DNA from: Geomicrobium sp. JCM 19038
Lineage (GTDB): Bacteria; Bacillota; Bacilli; Bacillales; Marinococcaceae
NCBI RefSeq assembly: GCF_000698125.1
Contig: NZ_BAXA01000001.1
Location: forward strand, 1 to 64,000
Length of the DNA stretch: 64,000 bases
Reading direction: 5' to 3'
Below, in pieces: positions 51,016 to 63,931 of this stretch. Within the stretch, counting starts at the first letter, position 1. Every line of letters starts with the position of its first letter. The notes under the pieces are model-generated. The model searched no databases. It was not told the DNA's origin and saw nothing but the letters and a program-made list of their open reading frames with translations. Position numbers and translations under genes: made by a program.

Positions 51016-52289
51016 TTATTTTGTGCGAGATTTAATGTTTTGTTGTGCATCGTGAAAGGCTTGTTCGTACTTGCTTTTCCCGGATAATTTCAAGTAGCGG
51101 TGATCTTTAATTAAATCTGGTAAATATTGTTGCGTGACCATTGCATGTTCATAGTCATGGGGATACAAATAACCGACGCCTCGGTTCATGCTTGTGCGCC
51201 ACTATAATGAGCATCGCGCAAATGATCAGGAATCTTTGGTGAGCCGTACTGCCGAATGTCTGCAAGCGCTTTGTCTACTGCTTTATATGCTGAATTGGAT
51301 TTCGGTGATAAGCACAGTTCAATGACAGCATTGGCAAGCGGGATTCGCGCTTCTGGAAAACCGAGCCGTTCGGACGCTTCAATTGCAGATAACGTCCTTG
51401 CGCCAGCTTGCGGGTTTGCAAGTCCAATATCTTCATATGCGATAACGAGTAATCGACGATTAATGCTAACGAGATCGCCTGCTTCAATTAAACGAGCTAA
51501 ATAATGAAGCGCTGCATCTGCATCACTTCCTCGAATTGACTTCTGAAAAGCAGAAAGCACGTCATAATGACCATCACCATCTTTATCATGGTTAAAGTTC
51601 TTTTTTTGTGTACATACTTCGGCAATACGAACGTCAATCTTCACAATGCCGTTGTCATCTTTAGGTGTTGACAATACGGCGAGCTCTAATGCATTTAAAG
51701 AAGCCCGTAAGTCTCCATTACAAGAAGTAGCGATATGTTCTAAGGCGTCGGGGTCTACTTCTGTGTTCACATCACCTAAACCTCGTTCGCGTTCCGTCAA
51801 TGCGAGCTTTAACATCGATGTGATGTCTTCAACTTCAAGAGAATGCAATTCAAAGATGTGACAACGACTACGAATCGCTGGATTAACAGAGTGATAGGGA
51901 TTCGCGGTTGTGGCTCCGATGACAATTAATGTTCCGCTTTCCAAATGGGGCAGTAAAAAGTCTTGTTTCGCCTTATCCAAACGATGGAACTCATCAAGTA
52001 TTAAGACGAGTTGCCCGTATAACTTCGCTTCTTCAGCGGCAATTTGCAAATCCTTTTTCGTATGCTCTACCGCGTTTAGTAACTTATACTTGAGGTTCAT
52101 CGTCCCAGCGATGGCGATGGCAGTTGACGTCTTCCCCGTACCAGGTGGACCGTGGAAAATCATCGGGTGTAAAACACCAGCAGTTACCATTCGCGTGATG
52201 AGTCCGCCTTCTTCTAATAAATGCTTCTGGCCGACAACTTCATTAATTGTCCTTGGTCGCATGTTGTATGCAAGTGGGGCATGGTTCAA
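51016..52289 (-). CDS. rarA: RarA (MgsA-like), AAA+ recombination factor (frameshifted)
   Basis: About 424 residues. Walker [13 protein letters not shown], Walker [17 protein letters not shown], sensor 1 [20 protein letters not shown], then the C-terminal clamp-loader-like region. The obvious frame stops at 51186, but adding one A near 51187-51190 continues [22 protein letters not shown] to a stop at 51016, as in other RarA proteins. TTG 52289 is chosen: GGAG is eight bases before it and the protein then starts [14 protein letters not shown]. RarA acts at blocked replication forks. Confidence 0.87.
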
Positions 52290-52398
52290 TTGAATCACTC
52301 CATCTACTAGCGAATACACGTTCTAGTTGTTCAAAGCTTAGCACAAACATCCAAAAACAGACAAGAAGTACAGCCTTGTGTTCAATGAGTAGCGAACA

Positions 52399-52407
52399 TG
52401 CTATAAT
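52399..52407 (+). promoter_or_regulatory. extended -10 promoter of cymR
   Basis: TG-C-TATAAT, a consensus extended -10. The cymR start codon is 84 bases downstream. No clear -35. Confidence 0.5.
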
Positions 52408-52490
52408 GTCACGTAAAGCACAATGATGAACGAGCGCGTAACTACTATAGATATAAACGTTTGGTTTCTAACATTAGAGAGGTGTCCATT

Positions 52491-52910
52491 ATGAAGATTT
52501 CAACTAAAGGGCGTTACGGATTAACAATTATGATTGCATTAGCGAAAAGACATGGTGAAGGTCCGATTTCATTAAAGTCAATCGCAAAAGATAATAACTT
52601 ATCAGAGCATTATTTGGAGCAATTAATCGCTCCACTAAGAAATGCCATTTTTGTAAAAAGCGTACGAGGCGCTTATGGTGGTTATATGCTGGCAAAAGAA
52701 CCGGGTGATATTACCGCAGGTGACATTATCCGAGTTCTAGAAGGTCCAATTACTCCAGTAGAAGTGATGGAAGATGAAGAACCGGCAAAACGAGATTTAT
52801 GGATTAAAATTCGTGATGCGATTAAAGAAGTGCTTGATTCAACAACGCTTTTAGATCTTGCGAATTATGAAGAGGCAGATACGCAAGAAGATTATATGTT
52901 CTACATTTAA
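52491..52910 (+). CDS. cymR: CymR, cysteine metabolism repressor (Rrf2 family)
   Basis: 139 residues, winged helix MKISTKGRYGLTIMIALAKRHGEGPISLKSIAKDNNLSEHYLEQLIAPLRNA, then VKSVRGAYGGYMLAKEPGDITAGDIIRVLEG. No Fe-S cysteines are present, which separates it from IscR. In B. subtilis CymR with CysK represses sulfur-uptake genes. Followed 30 bases on by iscS. Confidence 0.92.
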   Translation: MKISTKGRYGLTIMIALAKRHGEGPISLKSIAKDNNLSEHYLEQLIAPLRNAIFVKSVRGAYGGYMLAKEPGDITAGDIIRVLEGPITPVEVMEDEEPAKRDLWIKIRDAIKEVLDSTTLLDLANYEEADTQEDYMFYI

Positions 52911-52940
52911 GTTAACGATAGAAAGTTGAAGGTGACAAAC

Positions 52941-55884
<2,944 letters not shown>

Positions 55885-55906
55885 ATAGAGAGAGGGGGGT
55901 GACGGG

Positions 55907-58180
55907 ATGACTGTAGAAGAAATGCCGTATGTTACAGGAACGGTAAGTCAACTTATCTTTCGTAATGATGAAAACGGTTATACAGTAATGATTGTTGATG
56001 TCGAACAGTCAGAGCCGAAAGCAGAAACGCACGCAATTACCGTTCTCGGTCACTTCCCGTCTTCACCAGAAGGTGAATTGCTGACGTTTCGAGGGCAGTA
56101 TACAGAACATCCAAAATACGGACAGCAGTTTAAAAGTGAAACGTATGAAAAGCACATTCCAAGAGAAGGACAGGCGCTCATTCAATACTTATCAAGTGAA
56201 CGTTTCCCAAAAGTAGGACGCAAGACGGCGGCGATGATTGTTGCCCATTTAGGTGAGGCGGCACTTGATCAAATGTTAAATGACCCGACGTGTTTGCAAT
56301 CGGTGCCGAGTATAAAAGCAGAACAACGGAAAGTGATTATTGAAACCCTCCAACAAGAACAAGAATCTGCACAGTTTATGAATAAGCTCATGAACTATGG
56401 ATTTGGAATGGAGTTATCGACAAAAATCATTAGCCATTATGGCAATGATACGTTGCGTATTGTGGAGACTGATCCGTATCGACTCGTTCAAGATATTGAT
56501 GGGATTGGTTTTTTTAAAGCAGATGAATTAGGCACACAGCTTGGCATTGAGCCACTTGATCAGAAACGTCTAAAGGCGGGACTCATGCATTCTATTGTGG
56601 CAACGAGTATGAACTCAGGACATGTCTACTTACCTGAATCAGAATGGGTTGAAGAAGCGAAACAAATATTAAATCATCGTTCACCATTTGCAGAAGAAGA
56701 GCAATTACTCCAAGCAATTGTGGACCTCGCTGAAGATGGAAAAGTCGCCGTTGATGAAGATCGCGGTTACGTTCCGTCTCTTTACTTTGCAGAAAAGGGA
56801 TTATCGACAAACTTAGAGCGATTGACGGTTAATCGTGAAATTGAAAGCTTTTCTGAAGATCTTTTTCTACAAGAGCTTGGCAAAATGGAAGAACGTTACA
56901 ATATCTCGTATGCCGAGCAACAAAAAGAAGCGGTACGTTTAGCATTATCCTCACCGATGATGATTTTAACTGGGGGACCTGGAACGGGTAAAACGACAGT
57001 CATACGGGCGATCGTGGAAATGTTCCAGCGTATTCGTGGCTGGTCAGAAGATGATTCGAAGAAGTCACCTATTTTACTTGCAGCTCCTACTGGTCGCGCA
57101 GCGAAGCGAATGAGTGAAACTACAGGGAGAAACGCCGTAACGATTCACAGGTTAATCGGTTGGCGTGGCGATGATTCAGAGTTTACCGAGCGGGATGAAG
57201 ATTCTCCGTTAAAAGGAGAGCTACTCATCATCGACGAAGCATCGATGATTGACATTTGGTTAGCCAATCAATTGTTTAAAGCGATCCCTGCAAAGATGCA
57301 AGTCATCATCGTAGGCGATGAGGATCAACTTCCTTCTGTCGGACCAGGTCAAGTGCTCAGTGATTTACTTTCTTCAGGTAAGATTCCTGCTGTTAGACTG
57401 TCACTCGTCTATCGACAAGCAGAAGGTTCTTCAATTACAGACCTTGCACATAGCATTAAAGAAGGGCAGTTGCCGGATGATTTTAAACAACCACTTCATG
57501 ACCGTGCATTCTTTCCAGGGAGCTCTGCGAACATCGTGCCACTTATTGAGAAAGTTTGCCAAAAAGCAGTTGACCGCGGGTATGCCCCTCGTGATGTACA
57601 AGTACTCGTTCCGATGTATCGGGGAGAAGCAGGGATCACTGCGCTCAATGAAAAATTGCAAGACCTGTTTAATCCGAAGAAACCAGGGCAATCCTCAATT
57701 ACTTATGGCGATTTAACGTTACGTCAAGGTGATATGGTGTTGCAACTCGTTAATAACCCTGAAGAAAATGTCTACAACGGTGACCGTGGAGAAATTGTTG
57801 CGATTCGGCGTGCAAAAGACACTGATGATAAAAAAGAAAAAGTAATTATACGTTTTGATCAACTTGAAGTGGAGTATGAACGTCAAGATTTAAAGCAAGT
57901 AATGCTTGCGTATTGCTCATCCATTCATAAAGCACAAGGCAGTGAGTTCCCGATTGTGATCGTACCTCTTGTGATGAATTATCGTCGGATGTTAAAGCGT
58001 AATTTGTTGTATACTGCGATTACACGTGCTCGTGATTACTTAATTATGGTCGGTGAAGAGCGCGCTTATTCCTTTGCGATTGATCATAATGATCATCATT
58101 CCCGTTATTCTTATTTATCCGAAAGAATTGCGCATCTTAAGGAACCGATTACCAATCATAAAACCGATTCTAATCGTTAA
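55907..58180 (+). CDS. recD2: RecD2, DNA helicase
   Basis: 757 residues. An N-terminal OB-type region (GTVSQLIFRNDENGYTVMIVD) and helix-hairpin-helix motifs precede a superfamily 1 helicase: Walker A TGGPGTGKTTV, AAPTGRAAKRM, Walker B LLIIDEASMID, VGDEDQLPSVGPG, and C-terminal YCSSIHKAQGSEFP and NLLYTAITRAR. RecD-like without RecBC, it acts in replication-fork repair. GGGGGG precedes the ATG. Confidence 0.94.
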   Translation: MTVEEMPYVTGTVSQLIFRNDENGYTVMIVDVEQSEPKAETHAITVLGHFPSSPEGELLTFRGQYTEHPKYGQQFKSETYEKHIPREGQALIQYLSSERFPKVGRKTAAMIVAHLGEAALDQMLNDPTCLQSVPSIKAEQRKVIIETLQQEQESAQFMNKLMNYGFGMELSTKIISHYGNDTLRIVETDPYRLVQDIDGIGFFKADELGTQLGIEPLDQKRLKAGLMHSIVATSMNSGHVYLPESEWVEEAKQILNHRSPFAEEEQLLQAIVDLAEDGKVAVDEDRGYVPSLYFAEKGLSTNLERLTVNREIESFSEDLFLQELGKMEERYNISYAEQQKEAVRLALSSPMMILTGGPGTGKTTVIRAIVEMFQRIRGWSEDDSKKSPILLAAPTGRAAKRMSETTGRNAVTIHRLIGWRGDDSEFTERDEDSPLKGELLIIDEASMIDIWLANQLFKAIPAKMQVIIVGDEDQLPSVGPGQVLSDLLSSGKIPAVRLSLVYRQAEGSSITDLAHSIKEGQLPDDFKQPLHDRAFFPGSSANIVPLIEKVCQKAVDRGYAPRDVQVLVPMYRGEAGITALNEKLQDLFNPKKPGQSSITYGDLTLRQGDMVLQLVNNPEENVYNGDRGEIVAIRRAKDTDDKKEKVIIRFDQLEVEYERQDLKQVMLAYCSSIHKAQGSEFPIVIVPLVMNYRRMLKRNLLYTAITRARDYLIMVGEERAYSFAIDHNDHHSRYSYLSERIAHLKEPITNHKTDSNR

Positions 58181-58267
58181 AACTACACTCAGTGACAGTC
58201 GCCACGTATAGCATCGGCTCTCTTTGACCATTCTTGTGATTAAGAAGGTTCACAAGGAGGTTACATC

Positions 58268-58474
58268 ATGCATTGTCCAAATTGCATGTGGAAAGATATC
58301 GGAAAGATCGGTGCAAATCAATACTATTGCTGGAAATGTTGCATTGAGCTCGTCGTGAAAGGTTCAACATTGTCCGTATATCAAGTTGAAGAAGACGGTT
58401 CACTCGTATCATTAGACGATGTGTTCTCAGAAGCTGAGCGTGAAAGCTGTATTGAACACGAGCAAAGTATGTAA
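58268..58474 (+). CDS. small CxxC-CxxC zinc-ribbon-like protein
   Basis: 68 residues. MHCPNCMWKDIGKIGANQYYCWKCCIEL presents two CxxC pairs 18 residues apart, a likely zinc site, followed by an acidic tail. AGGAGG seven bases before the ATG supports it. Position after recD2 is like yrzR of B. subtilis. Function unknown. Confidence 0.7.
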   Translation: MHCPNCMWKDIGKIGANQYYCWKCCIELVVKGSTLSVYQVEEDGSLVSLDDVFSEAERESCIEHEQSM

Positions 58475-58527
58475 TATACGTTTGGCAGCTGTCCAATTGT
58501 AAATCATAGGATGGAGCTGGATGGTTC

Positions 58528-58692
58528 ATGAACAAAACATCGTCATCCCTGCTCGTAGCAGGAATCGGTACAGTAGGAGCGGCCATTTATATGATGAACA
58601 CGCATGATCGTTCTCATAAACGTTGGATGAACAAGGTGAAAAAGAACAAGCACGTAAAAATGTTGAAAAAGGCTTACAAGAATGCCTTTTAA
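58528..58692 (+). CDS. DUF3918 small protein (YrzQ-like)
   Basis: 54 residues: MNKTSSSLLVAGIGTVGAAIYMMNTH, then a basic tail RSHKRWMNKVKKNKHVKMLKKAYKNAF. One membrane helix and a positive tail are the DUF3918/YrzQ pattern. Ribosome site GGAGCTGG upstream. Terminator eight bases after the stop. Confidence 0.72.
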   Translation: MNKTSSSLLVAGIGTVGAAIYMMNTHDRSHKRWMNKVKKNKHVKMLKKAYKNAF

Positions 58693-58698
58693 ACATTT

Positions 58699-58726
58699 GC
58701 CAAACCGAAGTGGTTTGGCTTTTTTT
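58699..58726 (+). terminator. terminator after the YrzQ-like gene
   Basis: Perfect 8-bp arms GCCAAACC / GGTTTGGC, 5-base loop, seven Ts. Confidence 0.88.
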
Positions 58727-58772
58727 CGTTTTGGATAAGGATTCGTTAGTTGCCCATCCTAAGGAAAAGGGG

Positions 58773-59843
58773 GTGATTAAGTCGGAACGAAAATGGATGT
58801 ACCGAGTCGCACTCGTGCTAACCGTGTTAGTAAGTTTGTACGTTTTGTATTTACTTACACCTGTGTGGAAACCCGTGCTCGTTAGTCTGTTTAAAATACT
58901 TATTCCTTTTATGATCGCTGGATTGTTTGCGTATTTATTGCATCCAGTCATTGATTATTTGGAACGACAAGGTTCTCCACGCTTTTTGTCAGTGTTTATC
59001 ATTTATACAATTTTTTTCGGAGGCGGTGCTTGGCTTATTGTCGAAATGGCACCGAAAATACTTGAAGAGACGAAAGAGTTGTTGCAAACGCTACCTACTT
59101 GGGTTCGTAGTTTTAATGATCAACTGCTGACTATTCACCGTCAAATAGATACATTACCACCGAGTATTCATAATCAAATTGAAAGTGGTGTCGTGCGTTT
59201 AGAAAATGAAGGCAGTGAAATGATGAATGGCGTAGTTGATCGATTGCCGCTCATTTTAGAAGGGATCGCGTTTTTATTTTTATTGCCATTCGTCACGTTT
59301 TATTTTCTAAAAGACTTGCGGGCCTTAGAGAAAGCAGTTGTATTTATAACTCCGAAAAGGTTTCGAGAAACGGGCGAGAAAGTGGCAAAAGCGGCCGATC
59401 ATGCGTTTGGAAGTTATATTCGTGGGCAATTGCTCGTTTCGATTTGTGTGGGGGTTCTTTCTGTTATCGGACTTTGGATTGCAGGTGTCCCTTATCCGAT
59501 AGTACTTGGGATTATATTAGGGGTAATGGATTTAATCCCTTATTTTGGTCCGATTCTCGGTGCAATTCCAGTACTCATCATTGCACTTACCGTATCATGG
59601 CAAACGGCACTGTTTGCGTTAGTCGCAATCTTGATCATCCAACAGGTTGAAGGGAATGTCTTGTCACCAATGATTGTTGGCAAGAGTGCACACTTACATC
59701 CACTCATTATTCTGTTTGCTTTGTTATTAGGTTATGAATTCGCTGGGGTGATCGGATTGCTTGTTGCTGTACCGTTATTTGTAATCGCATCAGAAATTAT
59801 TAAAGTGTTTAGACATACAAAAGGATCAGAACAAAGGGTCTGA
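58773..59843 (+). CDS. AI-2E/PerM family transporter (YrrI-like)
   Basis: 356 residues, about eight transmembrane helices: two at the N-terminus, a soluble middle part (ILEETKELLQTLPTWVRSFNDQL), then a helix cluster with LGVMDLIPYFGPILGAIPVLIIAL and QQVEGNVLSPMIVGKSAHLHPLIILFALLLG, the PerM/AI-2E signature. Substrate unknown; related proteins include sodium/proton exchangers. GTG 58773 has AAGGA seven bases before it; the longer upstream frame crosses the terminator. In B. subtilis yrrI precedes alaS. Confidence 0.86.
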   Translation: MIKSERKWMYRVALVLTVLVSLYVLYLLTPVWKPVLVSLFKILIPFMIAGLFAYLLHPVIDYLERQGSPRFLSVFIIYTIFFGGGAWLIVEMAPKILEETKELLQTLPTWVRSFNDQLLTIHRQIDTLPPSIHNQIESGVVRLENEGSEMMNGVVDRLPLILEGIAFLFLLPFVTFYFLKDLRALEKAVVFITPKRFRETGEKVAKAADHAFGSYIRGQLLVSICVGVLSVIGLWIAGVPYPIVLGIILGVMDLIPYFGPILGAIPVLIIALTVSWQTALFALVAILIIQQVEGNVLSPMIVGKSAHLHPLIILFALLLGYEFAGVIGLLVAVPLFVIASEIIKVFRHTKGSEQRV

Positions 59844-59855
59844 TCCTTTTATTTT
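59819..59855 (+). terminator. terminator shared by the PerM gene and putB
   Basis: Perfect 12-bp arms AAAAGGATCAGA / TCTGATCCTTTT, 8-base loop. The left arm is coding for the PerM-type protein, whose stop falls in the stem, and the putB stop touches the right arm. Both convergent genes probably use it. Confidence 0.82.
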
Positions 59856-60759
59856 GAGAGCATACCTCGAAAGGCGAAAGCTACATTTTGTGGACGTTCT
59901 GCTAACCGGCGCATAAAGTAGCCGTACCAATCTTTACCGTAGGCACGTATGTCCGGAAGCGGTAGCCGTCTTTAACGAGTTGAAGTTGAACATCATTGCG
60001 AAAACCGTATAACATTTGGAATTCAAACATTTCCCGGGGAATACCATTTTCTAATGCAAATGTTTTAACTTTTTCAATTAGTTCATGATCGTGTGTGGCA
60101 ATCGCTGTATAACTCTCATTAAGCATGTGGGTTTTAATCATATCTAACATATGCTCATCGATTTTTTTCTTATCTTGAATGGCAACACTTGCGTCTTCTT
60201 TGTAAGCCCCTTTGACGAAGCGAATTTTCATTCCTTTAAGGCGGTTTGTGTCTTCCACACCAGAGTGAATGTACGCTTGTAAAACGATACCGATGTTGTC
60301 ATAGTCTTTACGCAATTCATCAAGCAAATCAAGGGTTTGATCGTAATGAGCGTAATCTTCCATATCAATATTGATCATCGTGTCGTATTGTTTGGCACGT
60401 TCAAGTAAGGCACGAATGTGTTTCATACATAAACCTTCGTCTACGTCTAAACCGAGTTTTGTTAACTTTACAGAAAGATAGCAATCAATGTCGTTTTCTT
60501 TGATAAAATCTAACGCTTCCATACTTGATTGGAAGGCTTCGATTGCTTCCTCTTCTTCATAAACAAACTCACCTAAATGATCAAGTGTGATCATTCGACC
60601 ACTTTCGTTTAATTCCTGCAATGGTTGTAATGAATCTTCAATGGTTAAACCAGCGACTACTTTTGAAGCACCTAATTTAAGGCCCCATCGCTTCGCATTT
60701 TTGTTTAAGAGTTTATTTTTCGACAAATATAAAAAGAAATCTCGGTTTAATTTATGCAT
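59849..60759 (-). CDS. putB: PutB, proline dehydrogenase (frameshifted)
   Basis: About 303 residues. FAD-dependent barrel enzyme that oxidises proline to pyrroline-5-carboxylate. Motifs: [73 protein letters not shown]. The frame runs out after RTYVP. One base missing at 59942-59943 (CC for CCC) gives [24 protein letters not shown], the conserved end. ATG 60759 follows AAAAGGGG by nine bases; the ATG at 60765 lies too close to that site. Downstream of rocA in the same operon. Confidence 0.9.
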
Positions 60760-60783
60760 TGCCATACCCCTTTTGAAAAGGAA

Positions 60784-60811
60784 GTTGACCCTTCATTTAA
60801 GAGGGGTCAAC
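60784..60811 (-). other. hairpin between rocA and putB
   Basis: GTTGACCC / GGGTCAAC 8-bp arms with a 12-base loop and no T run. It may lower expression or protect mRNA between two genes of the operon. Confidence 0.45.
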
Positions 60812-60820
60812 AGATCCTAA

Positions 60821-62368
60821 TTAGAATTGATCACAAACCGTTTTCGGCTCCATGAAATGTAGGATGTAGCCAGGTCCACCAGCTTTTGTGTCTGTTCCTG
60901 ACATTTTAAATCCACCAAACGGTTGATACCCGACGATCGCAGCTGTACACCCACGATTGAAGTAGAGGTTACCGACGTGGAATTCATGGCGAGCTTTCTC
61001 TAAATGATCACGGTTGTCAGAGATAATGGCTCCTGTTAAGCCGTAATCAGTGTTGTTCGCAATGTCGATGAGCTCATCGATGTCATTCGCTTTCGTAAAG
61101 GCAACGACTGGTCCGAAGATTTCCTCTTGCATGATGCGTGCATTCGGGTCAGCATCTTTGAAGATCGTCGGTTTTACGAAGTAACCTTCTGATTTGTCAC
61201 CTGTACCACCTGTAACGAGAGTTGCTTCTGATTTCCCGATTTCGATGTACTCAAGAATCTTATCAAATGCAGACTCCTCACATACGGGTCCCATATACGT
61301 GCTCGCGTGTTGCGGAGCATCAATTGTTAATTCTTCCGTTTTCGCCTTCACACGCTCAATGAGTTCCTCGTAAACATCAGCGTGCGCAACGACGCGTGAA
61401 CACGCTGAACATTTTTGACCGCTAAAACCGAAAGCAGATTGCACGATTGCGTCTGTTGCAATGTCGAGGTTCCCTTCGCGATCAACGATGATCGTGTCTT
61501 TTCCACCCATTTCAATAGCTGTTTTCTTTAAGAAGTTCTGCCCAGGTTGAATCTTCGCAGCTTTCTCGTAAATGCTCGTACCGACTTCTTTTGAACCTGT
61601 GAAGTTAATAAAGCGTGTTTTTGGATGTTCAACGAGGTAGTCACCAATGTCACTGCCGCTTCCTGGGATAAAGTTGACGACGCCTTTAGGCATACCCGCT
61701 TCTTCAAGTACTTCCATAAATTTATACGTAATAACCGGTGTTAAGCTTGCAGGCTTTAGAAGGATCGTGTTTCCTGCAACCATCGGACCAACTGTAGTAC
61801 CCGCCATAATGGCAAATGGTAAGTTCCAAGGAGATACAGTTACACCAACACCAAGTGGTAAATAAGTGAATGCATTGTGCTCGATTGGACGGCTGTTAAT
61901 TTCCGCTCCGTCTTTGTATTCGAGCATTTGGCGTGCGTAAAATTCTAAGAAATCAATCGCTTCAGCAGAATCTGCATCTGCTTCTTTCCAAGGTTTCCCA
62001 ATTTCATACACCATCCAAGCAGAAAACTCATGCTTACGACGGCGAGAGATTGCAGCAGCACGGAAGAGAACGTTTGCGCGTGCTTCAGGTGTCCAGCGGC
62101 TCCATGTTTTGAACGCTTCTTGCGCTTTTTCCATTGCTTGTTCAGCTAGGTCTTGATTCGCTTTTGAAACGGTACCAATAATTTCAGAATGATTTGCTGG
62201 GTTGTACGATGTAATTTTGTCTTCGGTTGTAATACGTTCGCCACCGATGATGAGAGGGTAATCTTTGCCGAGTTGTCCTTTCACATACTGAATTGCTTCT
62301 TCAATCGCTTGTTTGTTTTCTTCAACTGTAAAATCTGTAAATGGTTCGTGTGTGTATGGGACGACCAT
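60821..62368 (-). CDS. rocA: RocA/PutC, pyrroline-5-carboxylate dehydrogenase
   Basis: 515 residues. Aldehyde dehydrogenase that turns glutamate semialdehyde into glutamate with NAD. Seen: [40 protein letters not shown], catalytic Glu in [13 protein letters not shown], catalytic Cys in [12 protein letters not shown], and [11 protein letters not shown]. The ATG follows AAGGAG by seven bases. With putB it completes proline catabolism. A sigma-54 promoter lies 42 bases upstream. Confidence 0.95.
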   Translation of the reverse strand: MVVPYTHEPFTDFTVEENKQAIEEAIQYVKGQLGKDYPLIIGGERITTEDKITSYNPANHSEIIGTVSKANQDLAEQAMEKAQEAFKTWSRWTPEARANVLFRAAAISRRRKHEFSAWMVYEIGKPWKEADADSAEAIDFLEFYARQMLEYKDGAEINSRPIEHNAFTYLPLGVGVTVSPWNLPFAIMAGTTVGPMVAGNTILLKPASLTPVITYKFMEVLEEAGMPKGVVNFIPGSGSDIGDYLVEHPKTRFINFTGSKEVGTSIYEKAAKIQPGQNFLKKTAIEMGGKDTIIVDREGNLDIATDAIVQSAFGFSGQKCSACSRVVAHADVYEELIERVKAKTEELTIDAPQHASTYMGPVCEESAFDKILEYIEIGKSEATLVTGGTGDKSEGYFVKPTIFKDADPNARIMQEEIFGPVVAFTKANDIDELIDIANNTDYGLTGAIISDNRDHLEKARHEFHVGNLYFNRGCTAAIVGYQPFGGFKMSGTDTKAGGPGYILHFMEPKTVCDQF

Positions 62369-62409
62369 AAGATCACTCCTTAAAGTTTATAGACTCACTG
62401 CTAGTTAAT

Positions 62410-62426
62410 TGCAAAAACGATGCCAA
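62410..62426 (-). promoter_or_regulatory. sigma-54 promoter of rocA-putB
   Basis: On the minus strand the site reads TTGGCATCGTTTTTGCA. The GG and GC dinucleotides are exactly ten bases apart, the spacing of sigma-54 (SigL) -24/-12 promoters. The start of transcription would be near 62399, about 30 bases before the rocA ATG. Confidence 0.85.
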
Positions 62427-62473
62427 TTTTAAATTCGCGAAAAATAAGGCTTTTACGAATGTGAAGAACACAA

Positions 62474-62517
62474 AAAAGCAAAAATATTTGCGTTGAACTG
62501 CAAATATTTTTGCTTTT
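62474..62517 (-). promoter_or_regulatory. 18-bp inverted repeat: likely activator site and terminator
   Basis: Perfect 18-bp arms AAAAGCAAAAATATTTGC / GCAAATATTTTTGCTTTT with an 8-base loop. Each arm also holds a smaller inverted repeat (GCAAA....TTTGC), the look of a paired binding site for a NtrC-type activator. It lies 75-118 bases before the predicted rocA transcription start, a normal place for such a site. It also follows the regulator's stop codon and is trailed by six Ts, so it can serve as that gene's terminator. Confidence 0.7.
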
Positions 62518-62519
62518 CC

Positions 62520-63878
62520 CTAACGTACTTGGAATTTTGAGAGTTTATACTGCAAATTTTGGCGACTTAAGCTAGTCGTTTCGCTGCACGTGAAATGTTG
62601 TTTTGTTCTATGTCCATGGCTTCGGCAATTAGTTGTTGTTCAACTTTCAGTAAACGTTCGGGTAATGTCTCCGTTTCTTGTAAAGGTGAGTGATGCAACG
62701 CATTAATAGGTTGAGTATGATGTGACAAATGATGGGGCAAGTGATGGAGGGTCATCGTTTCTTCGCCATTGACGACATTCAGTGCCCTTCAATGACGTGT
62801 TCCAACTCACGAACATTCCCTGGCCAATGATAGTCACGTAACGATTCCATAACTTCGCGTGAGAGTGTGTGCATGGAAACATTAAATCGTTCACGATATT
62901 TTTGTAAAAAGAAAGAAGATAAGGGGATAATGTCATCCTTACGTTCTTTCAGAGAGGGGATAAACAAGCTAACGACGCTTAGGCGGTAAAATAAATCTTT
63001 GCGTAACCGACCGTCGGATACCGCATCAATGGGATCTTCGTTCATCGTAGCGAGCAGTCTCACATCGATGGTACGTTCTTTACTTTCACCGATGCGTGTA
63101 ACTTTCTGCTCTTGAATCACACGGAGCAATTTCGGTTGCAAGTGGACAGGTAATGAATTAATTTCATCGAGTAACAATGTTCCTCCATCTGCTTGTTCAA
63201 AAAGTCCTGGACGGTCAAGAGCCCCAGTAAATGCACCTTTTGATGTGCCAAATAGAATACCTTCGATAAGGCTCTCAGGGAGGCAGCACAGTTTTGCGTG
63301 ACAAACGGTTCGTGACTGCGACGACTTGCACTATGAATGCTTTGTGCGAACAGTTCTTTACCTGTGCCTGTTTCACCGATCAGCAATACAGTTGAAGACG
63401 TACGTGATGCCCGTTTTGCTTGTTCAATTACTGCTTGAAATGATTGAGAAGAGCCAATCATATCGGCAAATTGATAGTGAGAGGCATGTTCATTCGTCCG
63501 TTTATCACGAAGCATCTTTTCCATTCTCGTAATGTCATTAGCAAGTTCAACTGCACCGATAATGTGCTCGTTATGATAGATTGGATATACGTGATTCATC
63601 GTCGTAATTTCAAGACCTCGTGAATTGAAATACGTTTGTTTCTGGTTTTTTGTCGATTTACCATGATGTAAGGCACGTAGTAATCGGCTTTCTTGTTCGG
63701 ATTTAAAATGAAAAACATCAAGCAACGATCGACCAGCAAAGTCAGCAGTCGTCATTTCTTCAATGTTTCTCATTTTACGATTATAAATGACCGGTTCTTC
63801 GTCGCGATTAATGATGCGAACGCCGATGTCGATCTTTTCAAAAACTTGTTCATACAGTGTGTGTAGTCGCTCATCCAT
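62520..63878 (-). CDS. sigma-54-dependent activator, RocR-like (three frameshifts)
   Basis: About 453 residues: a PAS-type domain ([24 protein letters not shown]), an AAA+ domain with [23 protein letters not shown] in [10 protein letters not shown], Walker [11 protein letters not shown] and the [18 protein letters not shown] end, and a Fis-type helix-turn-helix ([19 protein letters not shown]). Breaks at 63282-63283 (C), 62785-62787 (G) and 62569-62570 (T) are each one missing base, all at repeated bases. Adjacent to rocA-putB, so likely the arginine/proline-responsive activator. ATG 63878 follows AGGTGA. Confidence 0.85.
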
Positions 63879-63917
63879 AGTTGTCACCTGCACTTCGTCT
63901 AGTGTAAACGTAGTGTA

Positions 63918-63931
63918 GCAAAATTTTTTGC
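63918..63931 (-). promoter_or_regulatory. possible activator half-site upstream of the RocR-like gene
   Basis: GCAAAATTTTTTGC has the same GCAAA....TTTGC plan as the arms of the large repeat at 62474-62517. It lies 40 bases before the regulator's start codon and could allow self-control. Confidence 0.35.

Noticed and set aside
52461-52490. Longer start for cymR
   Set aside because: No ribosome site; AGAGGTG precedes ATG 52491, where the conserved winged helix begins.
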